This document shows positions 48,864 to 60,439 of a stretch of DNA of 64,000 bases, piece after piece (position 1 is the stretch's first letter; each line of letters begins with the position of its first letter). The stretch is from Bugulina stolonifera. Taxonomy: Eukaryota > Bryozoa > Gymnolaemata > Cheilostomatida > Bugulidae. The stretch covers positions 13,395,700-13,459,699 of the forward strand of contig OW285191.1 in assembly GCA_935421135.1 (NCBI GenBank). Direction: 5' to 3'. The notes beneath the pieces were generated by a model. The model searched no databases. It was not told the origin of the DNA and was given only the letters and a program-made list of their open reading frames with translations. Position numbers and translations under genes: made by a program.

Positions 48864-50558
48864 TGGAGACAACCTTCCGTTGGCAGAACAATTAATTAAT
48901 CATTAGAGTACTTCTTTCAGTACTAAAAGGTTGTACACCAAAGTGTATTTTGCAGTCAAATTGTATAATTTTTCTGTTTACATAATAATATATCTTTATT
49001 GTTTTTTGTGTGAGCTATCTCATAATACTAGAATGTACATGTTTTACAAGCTTTCTATTTCTCCGCTACTTCCCTAAATAAGGGATACCAATTGATGGAA
49101 CAACTACAACCAATACCACCTGTAACAATTTTTTTCTACTTTATTTAATAAAATACAAGGGTGTTTTCAAGAGATGCTCTCGGTGAATAATTTTGTGTTT
49201 TATGTACTTTTTGTGCATAGCATACACACTACATAAAATCTTATGAGCAGCAAACCTAGTTGCTTTTCTGTGTCTTGGACTTATCATTATTATGAGAAGA
49301 CAACTTCTGTCACAATTTGATCTTATGTGAAGACAATCTCTATCATTATTTTTTACATCATGACAATATTAATATGAAAAGTTTCAATAATAATATAAAA
49401 TCACTAATTGCAGTATATTTCACAGAGGAAAGACTTGACCATCTGTGATAGGATTAGTAGCAATATAGGACAAATAAAGCAGTCCCTTGGCCCAGTAAAT
49501 GGATGCGCAGGCTACAAACTGCAGGTACAAACAACTGGTAGCAAGTTCAAAATTGCAAAACAGCAAGCAATATTGAGTCTTTGATTTTCAGCCAAGTTCA
49601 TATCACCATCTCCTTAAAAATGTAGACCAACATCTACGTGGAACAATATAACTTGTGTTCAATTTTATTTAACAAAATGTAAATTGAACAAATTCAATAT
49701 TTTTGTCAACTCACACAGAGTAGCTTGCACTTTTCTAAGCACAGCTATGCAAAACACAAACTTTATTACTCAATATATAGAACAACTATAAGATATTTTC
49801 TAAGGAAATAGTTCCTATCTACATGACATTGTATAGTATATTCTGTTTCTGCCAAAAATTTCTTTCTGGTGGTCTACTAGCTTTCATCAAATAATTTTGA
49901 TACACACCTCGCTACAATGTAAGTCGGCAGTGAATTCCATATCTTATGTAAAACAATTTAAGAAAATCAGATGCGCTTTGACATTAACACTTTCAAAGGT
50001 TGTTCTAATAACATTCTACAACTTCTTGTAAAACAATAATAAATTGTAGAAGAATTTTCTAGTCTCCTATTACAAACAGGAAAATCATGCACACAGAATT
50101 TATGATGAAAAATGCTAGCTAGTCTGTATATTTGTGTGTTTGCTCAAAAAGGATTAAAATACCTAACAATGCCAAATTCTCTACTCTACTTATAATTTAC
50201 ATGCCACTGTATAGCTTTATTAACATTGCGGATGCTACATTTAGCTAGCAGATTAGTGTCAGTGTGGTAAGTTTGGACCAATCCTATAATTATTGGGGTG
50301 CACAGGATACAAATGTGGACTATCTGTTACTGTTACCTAATATAAGTGTATAGAACTGTTCTTTGTCTTGATGAACAATAATAGAAGATAATGACACCTG
50401 GGTAATTACTGGCGAGTGGCGACTCAGTCATTGCCAGCTTATGGTGGAGATTCTTTATCCTACTAGAACCCCCCTCTCTACTATATAAGACTGTAAAAAG
50501 CTAGCAGGTTCCAGTAGGACTTTGAATTTTGCTGTATTCACTATTATAAAAGACAATA
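48864..50558. other. intergenic region downstream of CCT4
   Basis: It holds an exon-like open segment at 49434-49525 that I could not place in any gene, one partial AAGTTGTC fold-back arm (about 49290) and AT-rich sequence. CCT4 3' UTR signals (AATAAAATAC, about 49147) fall here. Confidence 0.5.
50480..50490 (+). promoter_or_regulatory. TATA-box candidate for small gene at 50559
   Basis: CTATATAAG lies about 70-80 bp upstream of the ATG at 50559, following a C/T-rich tract. Confidence 0.45.
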
Positions 50559-52117
50559 ATGGCAGATCAGTATTTGGTAAGTCTACTATATGTCTTTTAT
50601 ATTTTTTCTCGTTGGAGAGAAATGTGCATGAGTTATACATGTATATACATTGTATGTGCAATATCTAATATGTAAGGTTTAATTGTATTTATATGCAATA
50701 ATGGGCTAGTCTAGGGCCCTGTGTCTTTAACAGTAATAAGAATGTTATTTTACCATATATTTTTAATAATATTATAATGCATACAATTTATACAATATAT
50801 TACATACAACCCTCCGTCAAGACTAGAATAATGGTGTATACTCATGGGGAGTTACAAACTATTAATTATAATGAGAAGTTGTCTACTCTCAATTTCTCTT
50901 CCACTTCTAAAAAAGAAAAGGAAAAGAACTTGAGAGTGGACAACTTCTACCTACACGTAGAATCCATGACTTACGAGTACCCATGTGTATATTAGATTCT
51001 CTACAATGTTGAACTATGGGGGATGTTTAGATTTATAGAATCTGTTATCTGATGTTACTCCTATGCTGTTTTCCCAATGTGCCATAACAAAATTTGCAGA
51101 TGCGCGCTGGAAGTATGGTATATAATTATGTGTTGCACTTGCACTGCTATACATTGCAAGATTATGATATAATTATTATGATTTTTGGTACAAATGCTAT
51201 ATTACATGCATGGTATGTACTGGTGCCTTTTTTTTGTTCATAGTGGAAACTTGTTGGTGATTATAAATATATCACCAATATACTTGTAGTATTTAGTTAC
51301 AATCTTCAACAATTAGATGAAGATTCATAGATTATAGAACAGTCAGCTTATAACTGGAGCAATCAGGAGACAGCAACTTCGCCTTATCATCATTAGTTTA
51401 TTAGTAGGGCTATACCTATGAATGTACTGCATAGAACTCATTTTGAACTATCTGATGTACAATGTAAATATGTAATATGTATAGTCATGATCCTTTAAAA
51501 TCTATTTTCAATAGCCAACCAAGTTGGAATTTACCCATGTGTTGGAGAAATGGAGAATACTGATTCAGCTAAAGGACAGCCCTGATATACAATTCCTAGA
51601 CCACATAGTAGGTTCATCTCTAGTTATACATGTATATTTCGTATTTAACCTGCAGACTGTAACTGTATCTGTGAAGTGTAGCCCTAGGGGTGTTACCCTT
51701 AAGGACAACTAGATCTATATGTGCATGTATATATATTGTTAGGAGTTGCGCACCTGATGCCCACCCCACACTAATTCAACTGATAAATGTTGCGCAAGGA
51801 ATTCCATAGTGCCTGTTTCTGCGCATCTTCGATATGCGTGATCAATTCTGTCTTCTCTATATTTTGTTTTACTTGACTCAAAAGTATAATCAACTGTTTC
51901 TGATCATTTTTGATAGCTAATGACCCTTGTGAAACCTGCACAAGAATTGCTGATGGCAAACTATATCCTGGAACGCCCACAATTGCAGCAAAAACTTCTA
52001 GCTGCTTGGAGACAGAGGACTGCAGCAGGGGCTGACGAGCTACCTCTAGAAGCTATATATATTGAAGAAGTGGAAGAACCACCAAATAAAAGGCGAAGAG
52101 TTGAGCCTTATTCTTAA
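50559..52117 (+). CDS. unrecognised small protein, about 103 aa, C-terminal basic motif
   Basis: Three phase-0 exons: 50559-50576 (MADQYL), 51515-51607 (starting PTKLEFTHVLEKWRILIQLK), 51917-52117 (ends with TAA). Splice sites are TTG|GTAAGT, CAATAG|CCA, ATA|GTAGGT and TGATAG|CTA. The protein looks largely helical and Leu/Gln-rich (ERPQLQQKLLAAWRQR). It has an acidic stretch (EEVEEPP) and then NKRRRVEPYS, which resembles a nuclear localisation signal. I do not recognise the family. Gene reality rests on consistent phases, a TATA box and biased composition. A further short exon could be missing. It lies between CCT4 and MTA, all on the same strand. Confidence 0.55.
50862..50955. mobile_element. 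fold-back MITE, AAGTTGTCC family
   Basis: GAGAAGTTGTCTACTCTCAA faces TTGAGAGTGGACAACTTCTA with a purine-rich loop, in intron 1 of the small gene. Confidence 0.75.
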
Positions 52118-52947
52118 CTAATAACATTCCGCTACTCTGTAAACTATACTGGATTTTTTGATACATTTCCAGGACACAGGGTATTCTAATATTGTCTTTC
52201 TACATACAGCATGTAGTTCTTTTAGGAGACAACTATATTGTAGATTATTACCATGACCACTATACAGTACACACCTGCTAGCTAGAGTATCCATTTATTA
52301 TATGCATTATATATTACACAATGCACAATGATAATCATTATTCTACATTCTCATTACTATTTAATACTATTGGGTTTGTATAGCACTTATTGCAATAAAC
52401 TATATTGAACTAAATGAAAATTATTCAATACAATGTACTGTACTTGTACATTGTTTCTTACTTGGTGGCCTGCTATGAATGTGTTTCTAAGGTCTAACAC
52501 TTCTTTGGCATAATTACGTGTACACTGTATGATAGTATTGATAGATGGTTGAGTGTTGATGCCATAGAGGTAGGTATACCTACATGTACCTCTATGGTTG
52601 ATGCAAAAAGTAACAGGACATTGTGAAAAGAGAAGTTGTTTTCTCGCACAGGAGTGGTAGAAGAAGACAACTCTAAATCTATCAAATCATTAGCATAAGA
52701 TCTGTTTCATAAGTTAGTGCGCGGGAACATGCGTGGGAAGCTTGACGCCCCATCTTCTAGTATGTAATTGCTGAAGCACCACAAGCAATAGTTAATATGA
52801 CGTTTTCAAAATGGAGTAACAAGAAGAAAGAAGTTGTTTTCTTACTCATCTCTACTGTTATTAATCTTTTGCATTCATAAAGACATTGTTATTGCAGCTA
52901 GGTTTATGTTATTTTCAAACTATTTCAACTAAATTTCATCGGCCAAT
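52118..52947. other. intergenic region upstream of MTA
   Basis: It contains a fold-back element (52626-52676), a partial arm near 52832, and a short inverted repeat ACATGTACCTCTATGG / CCATAGAGGTAGGTATAC-like at about 52560-52600. No gene seen. Confidence 0.5.
52626..52676. mobile_element. fold-back MITE, AAGTTGTCC family
   Basis: AGAGAAGTTGTTTTCTCGC faces GAAGAAGACAACTCTAAA. Confidence 0.6.
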
Positions 52948-55900
52948 ATGGCTTCCAATATGTACAGAGTGGGAGGTAAGTTGACTGTATGTATATTGTA
53001 TTGTAATAAAACCCAAAATCGAAAATCAAAATCAAAAGAGGTCTAAATTAATATTATATTAATTTAGCCTATATATATTTCTAAAATAAAGATCAACAAA
53101 ACAATTATACAATGCAGTAATTATTATGTGTATATTTATATATGTGTTAGGCTATTTTAATGAATTTATTATGAATATTGTAATTGATATAGCCTAGATC
53201 AACCAAGGATATTAATTAAAGGATATAATTTAATATCCTTGATATCGGCTACTTATTAATTATAATTATTGAACTAACTACGCCCAGAGAGGATTTTGTA
53301 CCTCTTGTACAAATGAAAATGGTAAACTACGTAGGGCCTACTTTTGAGACGCCATGCCTTCCTTTGATGTTCTTCATAAACCAGACTAGTCTAGATAGCT
53401 TTGTTTTGTACAAATTTGCAAATGTTCGAAAATTTCAGTTAGAAACAGAACGTTCCAAAAACGTTCATCCGTGGTTTGGGATTGAAATGTTTTCAGAACG
53501 TCCTGTTTCTAACTTAACTTTTTCAACATTTGTAAGTTCGTACAAAATAAAGCCATCTGGTCAGGTTTATAAAGAAAAAAACATCAAAGGAAGGCATAGC
53601 GTCTCAAAAGTATCTACTGGTCTTGGATTACAAACATTGGAAGACCAGCAAAAAGAAATCGTTGTCTCCTTTGTAATGATAATTCCCTCACAAGAACACA
53701 AAGACGAAAATATTATCATCATTAGCTATTGAGAAATGTTAATGTCGGAGACGAGCTGTAGCCCTACATTACATCCTGACTATTGCTTGATATCACTGAT
53801 AACTATGGTTTATTGTAGATCATGTATACTTTGAAACATCTTCCTCTCAACCGTACCAGATTCGTCGCATCGAGGAACTTAACAAGGTGGGAAATTTAGA
53901 TATTATACTTCCATGTTAAAAAATGTAGTGATCGAAATCAGTTTACTGTATTCAATTTGAATCTGTTTATGAAAACTCTCTGTTGTAATTTTAGACTCCT
54001 AATGGGAACGTGGAGGCCAAAGTTATGTGCTACTTTAGAAGGAGAGACTTGCCGTCTACGTTAACTCAGTTGGCTGATAAGCATCAGAGTGAGTATATAT
54101 CTATATGTTGCATTCCCTATACATGTGTAGTATGCTGTGATTGCTAGGCTTATGCACGGCTATTTATTAATTTCCCACATTGAACAATTACAGCATGTAT
54201 AAGTGTGCTGCTTTCTGTAGGTGTGTTATTGCCATATGTGACAGAGGTTGTACTATGTGTAGGCGCTGTATATAGATTTATTTTGTGTCGTTGTCATGGT
54301 GACACATTTGATATTGTAGTGAGTCTGGAGGAGGAGCAACAGGAAACTAACGAGGAGTTTGAAGAGCTCAGCGAGCATGAGAGACATCTACAGAAGCACA
54401 GGGAGCTCTTCTTGTCTCGTCAAGTAGAAACAGTTCCCGCTACTCACATCAGAGGGAAATGTAGTGTTACCTTATTGAATGAGACGGAGAGTGCTAAATC
54501 ATACCTAGCCAGAGAGGTGGGTTACCTACCTGTCTTGTATAGCCTACTTCACAGTCATGGTGATCTCAAACTGTATGGTCTTTGGAGTTATGTTCTCAAG
54601 TAGTGAGTAATCCGGTCCATACATACATACGTGGCATACATGGTATGTGTGTATTAGTTCTATAGTATTAGTAATTATCTCCCCTGCAGGATAGTTTCTA
54701 CTACTCATTGGTGTATGATCCCCAACAGAAGACATTACTTGCTGATAAAGGAGAGATCAGAGTTGGCTCTGGCTATCAGAGTCAGATAACTTCTCTTCTC
54801 CAAGAAGGTAATCACACACTTATCCTAGTGTAGCCTTGGGTAGTACATTGTAGTAATGCTTACTAACTGATCAAATAATGTGTGTTGGATAGGCCTACAA
54901 CACTCCATGCCATCTCGACACATTAGGCCCTACGTACATTATAGATATCTGAGATTGATTAAAAGAAATTGCTGGCAACTGTTTAGGCTATAATTATGTT
55001 CGGTGTCACGCGGAGATTAAAAAGATTTCAATCGGAATTAAAATTGTGGGGAATATTTTATATAATGTAATTTCATAATCGATCCATATCAACTTGGTAT
55101 GTTTTATGATGTATTGGCCATCAGATGGTTGACTATCTGGTTCTTGTCTTCTCCAGAAGAAAGTGATGGGAGAGATCTGTCTGAGCTGGAGGAGCTAGTT
55201 TACACACCAGAACACGATCTCACTAGCAGACAGATAGACCAGTTCCTTGTACTAGCTCGTTCTGTTGGTACATTTGGTAGAGCTCTAGATTGCTCTAGTA
55301 CTATCAGACAACCGAGCCTACATATGAGTGCAGCAGCAGCTAGCCGTGATATCACCTTGGTACGTGACGTACATGTATATGTAGACACACACACAGATAC
55401 CACTTAGATAGTCTTACAGTTGCGTTGTACGTATTATGCCTGCAGTGTATGTCCTGTCAAAGATGCAAAATATCATATGTATGTTATTCTCCTATTTTAG
55501 ATGCATGCTATGAGCTCTCTACATGAGCACGGCTATGACCTGGCTAAGGCTATGTGTAGTCTGGTGGCTGTCGGGGGCCCTGTACTCTGCCGTGACGAGA
55601 TGGAGGAGTGGTCCTCCTCTGAAGCTAACCTGTTTGAGGAAGCACTAGAGAAATATGGGAAGGATTTTGTTGACATCAGACAAGATTTCCTACCTTGGAA
55701 GACTCTCAAGAGTGTAATAGAGTATTATTATATGTGGAAGACTACGGACCGATATGTGCAGCAGGTTGGTACTGTATAGTTGTGACATTTAGGGCAGGTT
55801 GGTGCTGTATTGTTGTGAAAAGTAGGCCAGGTTGGTGTTTATGATTTAATATGCACTGTGGAAGTTGTATCACCAACACTACCTACGGTACATGATTGTA

Positions 55901-58899
55901 ACAGAAGGTTTCTCCCAGTTCACTGACCAAGTGTGTACAAGTTTAATAATGAACACAAATACTATAAATATTTTGTTAATTCGTGTAAACGGTTGTTGCA
56001 TTACATCACAATGCTACTGATAATTCAATACATGATTGTTGTATTTTATTTACATTGTAACTGGTTTTTACTCACTGTTGGTGTCGTGTTCATATGACTC
56101 TAGAAACGTGTAAAGGCTGCTGAAAGTGAGAGTAAGCTGAAACAAGTGTACATCCCGAGTTATAACAAACCAAACCCCAACCTTCTGTCTGGGAAACTGA
56201 CTGAGACTCAGATGGGAGGCAGAGCTTGTGAGGGTTGTACCACCGAGAGAGCAGACGCCTGGTATGCATGGGGTCCTCTCCAGCTCCAGTGTAGACTATG
56301 TGAGTCATTGACCGTAAAAAATGTAGTGTTAGTACTTTGTGTTAGTACTTAGTATTAGTAGTTAGTACCCAGTGTTAGTACCCGGTGTTAGTAACCGGTG
56401 TTAGTACCCGGTGTTAGTAACCGGTGTTAGTAACCGGTGTTAGTACCCGGTGTTAGTAACCGGTGTTAGTAACCGGTGTTAGTACCCGGTGTTAGTAACC
56501 GGTGTTAGTAACCGGTGTTAGTCGTTCTTAGTATTTGTATTTGGTATTAGTTGAACTGCAGCAGTCGTTGTTGTACTAGTTGTATTTGCTGGGTTGTAAT
56601 AATGGCGGGTTATCACTGGTACCTGGTACATTGTATGTTTACAGGTGATCTCTGCTGGTCGTACTGGAAGCATATGGGTGGTTTGAAGAGTGTATCTGCT
56701 AAAGGGGAGTATGAGAGACCTCCCCCTAGTCAAAGACTGGAAAGAAGTGCCCAGGTTAGATATCTTTGCTGTTAGTCTTTTATCATGCTCAATCGTTTGA
56801 AGCAATATTAGCCATGTAATAATTTTAACATTTTTCTTACCATAAAATTGAACTGTTTTCCATAATTACCATGTATGATTTCTCTTGATAGCTTTTTACT
56901 GGTCGACTTGGTATTTTGATATCACATGGAAACCAGTTGTCATTCTTCTACATGTACATTGATATTTTTCTTTAGTTATTTATGTGAAGCTTTGTCACGT
57001 AATTTAAGTTACCATCCTACTGTATTCTGTTGTACAAGCACCTGTCTACTTTGTTCTGTAGTACAAGCAGCTGTCTGCTGACACTGGTGCCACGCACTGC
57101 AGGTGCTCTGTAGCTGGATGCCTGAAGGAGTTTAGACATAGGACTCATCTCGCCCGCCACATGGTAGTCGCTCACAACATGATTGCTAGGTCTACCTCTC
57201 CCAAGCCTATCATGAAGACTCGGGCCGCGTTCTGTCTTATTACTACGCCCCTTACCAGACTCTCCAGGGTATGTCTAGTGGCTATCTGTCACATGGCATT
57301 GTTTAGTTTAGTTTAGTTTCAGTTTCTGCTGTTTCATGGTACACACAGTTGTATTGGGTATGTACATGCATATTTAAATGTATGTAAAATATAAATAAGC
57401 CTACTGTATGTATTGGATGGATATTTTTGCTTATCATGCACATTGGATATTTACCTACTTTGTTTTAGGTTTTGTGTAAAGATATACTAAAGCCAAGGCA
57501 TGCTGCTCGCAACCCAACCAAATATGTGAATGCTGTGGCCATTAAACAGGAATGTAAGTAGACTTAGATTAGCTGCATCTACATGTAGAATTATTTAAAC
57601 TAACCTACTATGTGAAGTTCTTCATGTGGAGATAGCATATCCCTCATACAGTGTTCGGTTGAGACGTGCTATGCTATAGCCGCTGATATATTCATAGTAA
57701 CCATCTGCTACTTCTAGCTAGAGAAATACCATGTAGTCTATCGGTATTCCTATTGGATATGTATAGGTTTCATCTGTGATATAGTATATACTATAGGTTG
57801 TAAGTATACAGTCGTATATCTACATGTATCATGATTGGGATGTAACATCTCATACTGTATACTCGTGTACAGGATATAACATATTATACATGTCCGTGTA
57901 TATGTAGGTATATGTAGGTCATACTGTATGTGTATATGTATAATATGTAGGTCATACTGTATATGTAGGTATATGTAGGTCATACTGTATATGTATATGT
58001 ATAATATGTAGGTCATACTGTATATGTAGGTATGTTATGTAGGTCATACTGTATATGTAGGTATGTTATGTAGGTCATACTGTATATGTATATGTATAAT
58101 ATGTAGGTCATACTGTACACTGTACGTGTATATGTAGGTCACTTCCGGCTGCCCAAGGCTGTAGCTGGCACGATTAAGGTGAGCAAGAAGACCAAAGCTA
58201 GAGCTATTGCATTGATGTCTAAGATGTCTTCTGAACCACCAGCTATGAGTCAGACAATGACCTCTTCACCAGGCATGATGGGACCAAAGGAGACAATTCC
58301 AAAGAAGAGATCTCATGAGATGGGTGAGTTACATGTAGTATATGATGTTGTTAGACACACACATCTGTCATGGGTGGATGATTGGGTAATTGTGAGAGAT
58401 GTTGGTGGAGTTAGTCGCCAAGCTCGCACCATTAGGGTCCGTGCCAGGGTTCATATACGTGTTGTCAATATCCATGGATAATCTTTACCGTAGTTTGAGT
58501 TCCACGGGTTAATATTGGGTAGGTTATTGTGCTACAGTAACCTAGTAGATAGTTATCATTGTAGCTTGACTATTTACCTTGAAGTTTGGTCTAGTCACCC
58601 CTGGACTTCCTTCTGTTGAGCTGGGCAATGTTTTACGAGTGAGACAGCTAACTAGGATTTGAGATGTACCCTTGTAGATGCCAATGGTGCCCTTCAACAT
58701 TTTGTGATGTTAATGTTGTACATGTACTTCTACAGCTGCAGGTGGGCCAGATGCTAAGAGACCAACTACAGGAGGTGTTATAAGACACGGTGCTGATGCA
58801 AGCTCTACTTCTCCTGTACCTGGCGCTCTGCCAGCTGCTGCTGCTGCCGCTGGTGGTGGTGATGATATCTATTATATGGGTGACCACAGCAATAAATAA
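52948..58899 (+). CDS. MTA: metastasis-associated protein, MTA family (NuRD subunit)
   Basis: Scaffold of the NuRD histone deacetylase and remodelling complex; its ELM2-SANT region recruits and activates HDAC1/2. Thirteen phase-matched exons: 52948-52975, 53819-53886, 53995-54088, 54320-54516, 54690-54807, 55157-55359, 55501-55764, 56104-56299, 56645-56754, 57062-57268, 57469-57553, 58138-58323, 58736-58899; 639 aa. It starts [15 protein letters not shown] (BAH, to about 165). ELM2 follows ([17 protein letters not shown], then [20 protein letters not shown]), then SANT (about 275-325, [33 protein letters not shown]) and a GATA finger (CEGC...CRLC, about 365-390). A C2H2 finger is added at 441-464. 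The C-terminal [17 protein letters not shown] and DDIYYMG match the family. The stop overlaps AATAAATAAA. The 5' exon is followed by a long intron holding a big hairpin. The exon 12 acceptor sits at the end of an acceptor array. Confidence 0.97.
53342..53609. repeat. long imperfect hairpin, arms about 113 nt
   Basis: Arm 53342-53454 (starts TTTTGAGACGCCATGCCTTC) pairs with 53497-53609 (ends GAAGGCATAGCGTCTCAAAA) at high identity around a roughly 42-nt loop, in MTA intron 1. A 139-aa ORF crosses the hairpin and is an artefact of the structure. Confidence 0.9.
55762..55834 (+). repeat. 33-bp triplication of MTA exon 7 5' splice site
   Basis: CAG|GTTGGT occurs with last exon-type bases at 55764 (real), 55797 and 55830, exactly 33 bp apart. 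CTGTATAGTTGTGA / CTGTATTGTTGTGA follows the first two. In-frame read-through meets TAG in the first unit. Confidence 0.8.
56320..56525. repeat. GGTGTTAGTAACC minisatellite
   Basis: Roughly 14 units of 13-14 bp (CCGGTGTTAGTAA / CCGGTGTTAGTAC) begin about 20 nt after the MTA exon 8 donor and fill the intron's start. Each unit has a GTTAGT donor-like core. Confidence 0.9.
57895..58137 (+). repeat. tandem array of the MTA exon 12 3' splice site
   Basis: The real acceptor TATATGTAG|GTCAC ends at 58137. The same ATGTAG|GTCA junction recurs with AG ending at 57917, 57950, 57978, 58011, 58042, 58073 and 58106, spaced 28-33 bp. Each is followed by GTCATACTGTA. Confidence 0.9.
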
Positions 58900-60439
58900 A
58901 TGCTTCTCACTCAAAGGTAAGGCTGATATTCAACTCATGTTGACTTTCAACTGTTTGGTGCAATGGTGATTGAGGCTGGGTTATAAAAGTTAAATAGGTG
59001 AAAATAACTCCTGTTTTAGTGAAGAATCAGGGAAATTCCAGATTTCTGTTTCTCCAAACTCCCTACTGCAATTCCTGTGCGCCTGTTGTGAACAATTGTA
59101 TAATAGAGAGAGATGTAATCAGTTTTAGTTGGTTTATTCTATACAGGTGGTCACTGAATGAATAACATGTACATATATTATTTATAGAAATGGTGAACTG
59201 TCATACACTGATCAAATAAAGACCTTTGTCTTCCATTTGTGGCAATACAGTCAACATAGAGCATACTATCCATGGACATACAACTCCTTCATAAGATGGG
59301 TCTCTCATATGCTGCATCATATTGGAATATACTGAGTGAAGTGTTTATATTTATGTCGACACATGGTACATACTGTTCTGTTACTCCAATCAATACGCTA
59401 CTCTTCATCGATAATATTATTATATTGTTATATATCATGTGTATATATATAATTATTATGTAACCACTTGTTATCCTGTTCTTTTCTGTCATGTAACCTA
59501 TTAGAATTTACTTACCGTAATTGTAAAATCCTAGTTGTGTAGCATATTATTATGTGGGTATGCTGTTTGGATATAATTATATTATCTTTTTGCATTGTGT
59601 AAATGTACAATTTGTATATACATGTAGTTTGTTGTACTTTGCTGGTAGCTGAAACAGTAATAAAAATAAACAGGAATACCTTCATGGAGAGTTTTAATTT
59701 TGTTTGTGTGCTTGTGTGCACTTGGCCTATATTATATTTTAATTCTATTGGAACTGCATGTATACTAGCAGCAACGGTGCAAAATTTTGCCACTTGATGC
59801 ATTAAACACAGATCTGCTAGGGCTGGGCCTTGACAGAGAGGATGTTGAGGACCGATTGTACAATATTGTAAGAGGACGTCATGAGGACTCAGGTGTGGTT
59901 GGAGTTGTTTCCCCAACCGAAAATTTTCTTGAGTATTTCGAACAATTTGTCTACAATCCATTTACTAAGCCTCTGATCCTAAACTAACCTGCGCTCACTT
60001 CCTAACCGTCCTATAGCTACATACAACTCTTGTAAGAAATAACCACAGAGGTACCTCTATGAAAATAGGCTAAGGCTCAGAAGCATGTGGATTGAAAATA
60101 AAATCCCAAATCCAAGTTCTGTAAGTACTGTCACTGTGCATGTTACCAAAATACATACAAACCCATATATTAATATATGCCAGCTTTATTTTAGTAGCCA
60201 ATTTAGATTTCTTTTCAGTTTCGTTTGCAATGTTTGTGTCATAATATTGCTTTGATAACTTTGCTTTAGGAAGGACGGGGTACTTAGTCAAGTCTAGTCA
60301 AGTCTTACTTACTTTATTAATTTTTAAATTAAAAATTTTTTATTGTTGTTATTTTTTAGCATTTAACTAGACTACGGGCATACACTATATTAATATACAA
60401 ACACTGCTATGATATTTTAATGTCTTGGCTTTTATATTA
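58900..60439. other. intergenic region downstream of MTA
   Basis: A second polyadenylation-like AATAAAG is at about 59215. One open segment at about 59808-59987 (ends ..YNPFTKPLILN stop) could be an orphan exon but has no partner. Nothing else supported. Confidence 0.4.

Noticed and set aside
49434..49525. Exon-like segment (acceptor TTTCACAG, donor CAG|GTACAA) open for about 30 codons
   Set aside because: No upstream or downstream partner in phase and no recognisable sequence.
53313..53732. 139-codon ORF in MTA intron 1
   Set aside because: It spans both arms of the long hairpin; the openness follows from the inverted repeat, and no family resemblance is seen.
59808..59987. Open segment ending in ..NPFTKPLILN stop
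   Set aside because: Could be a last exon but no other exons or family could be found.
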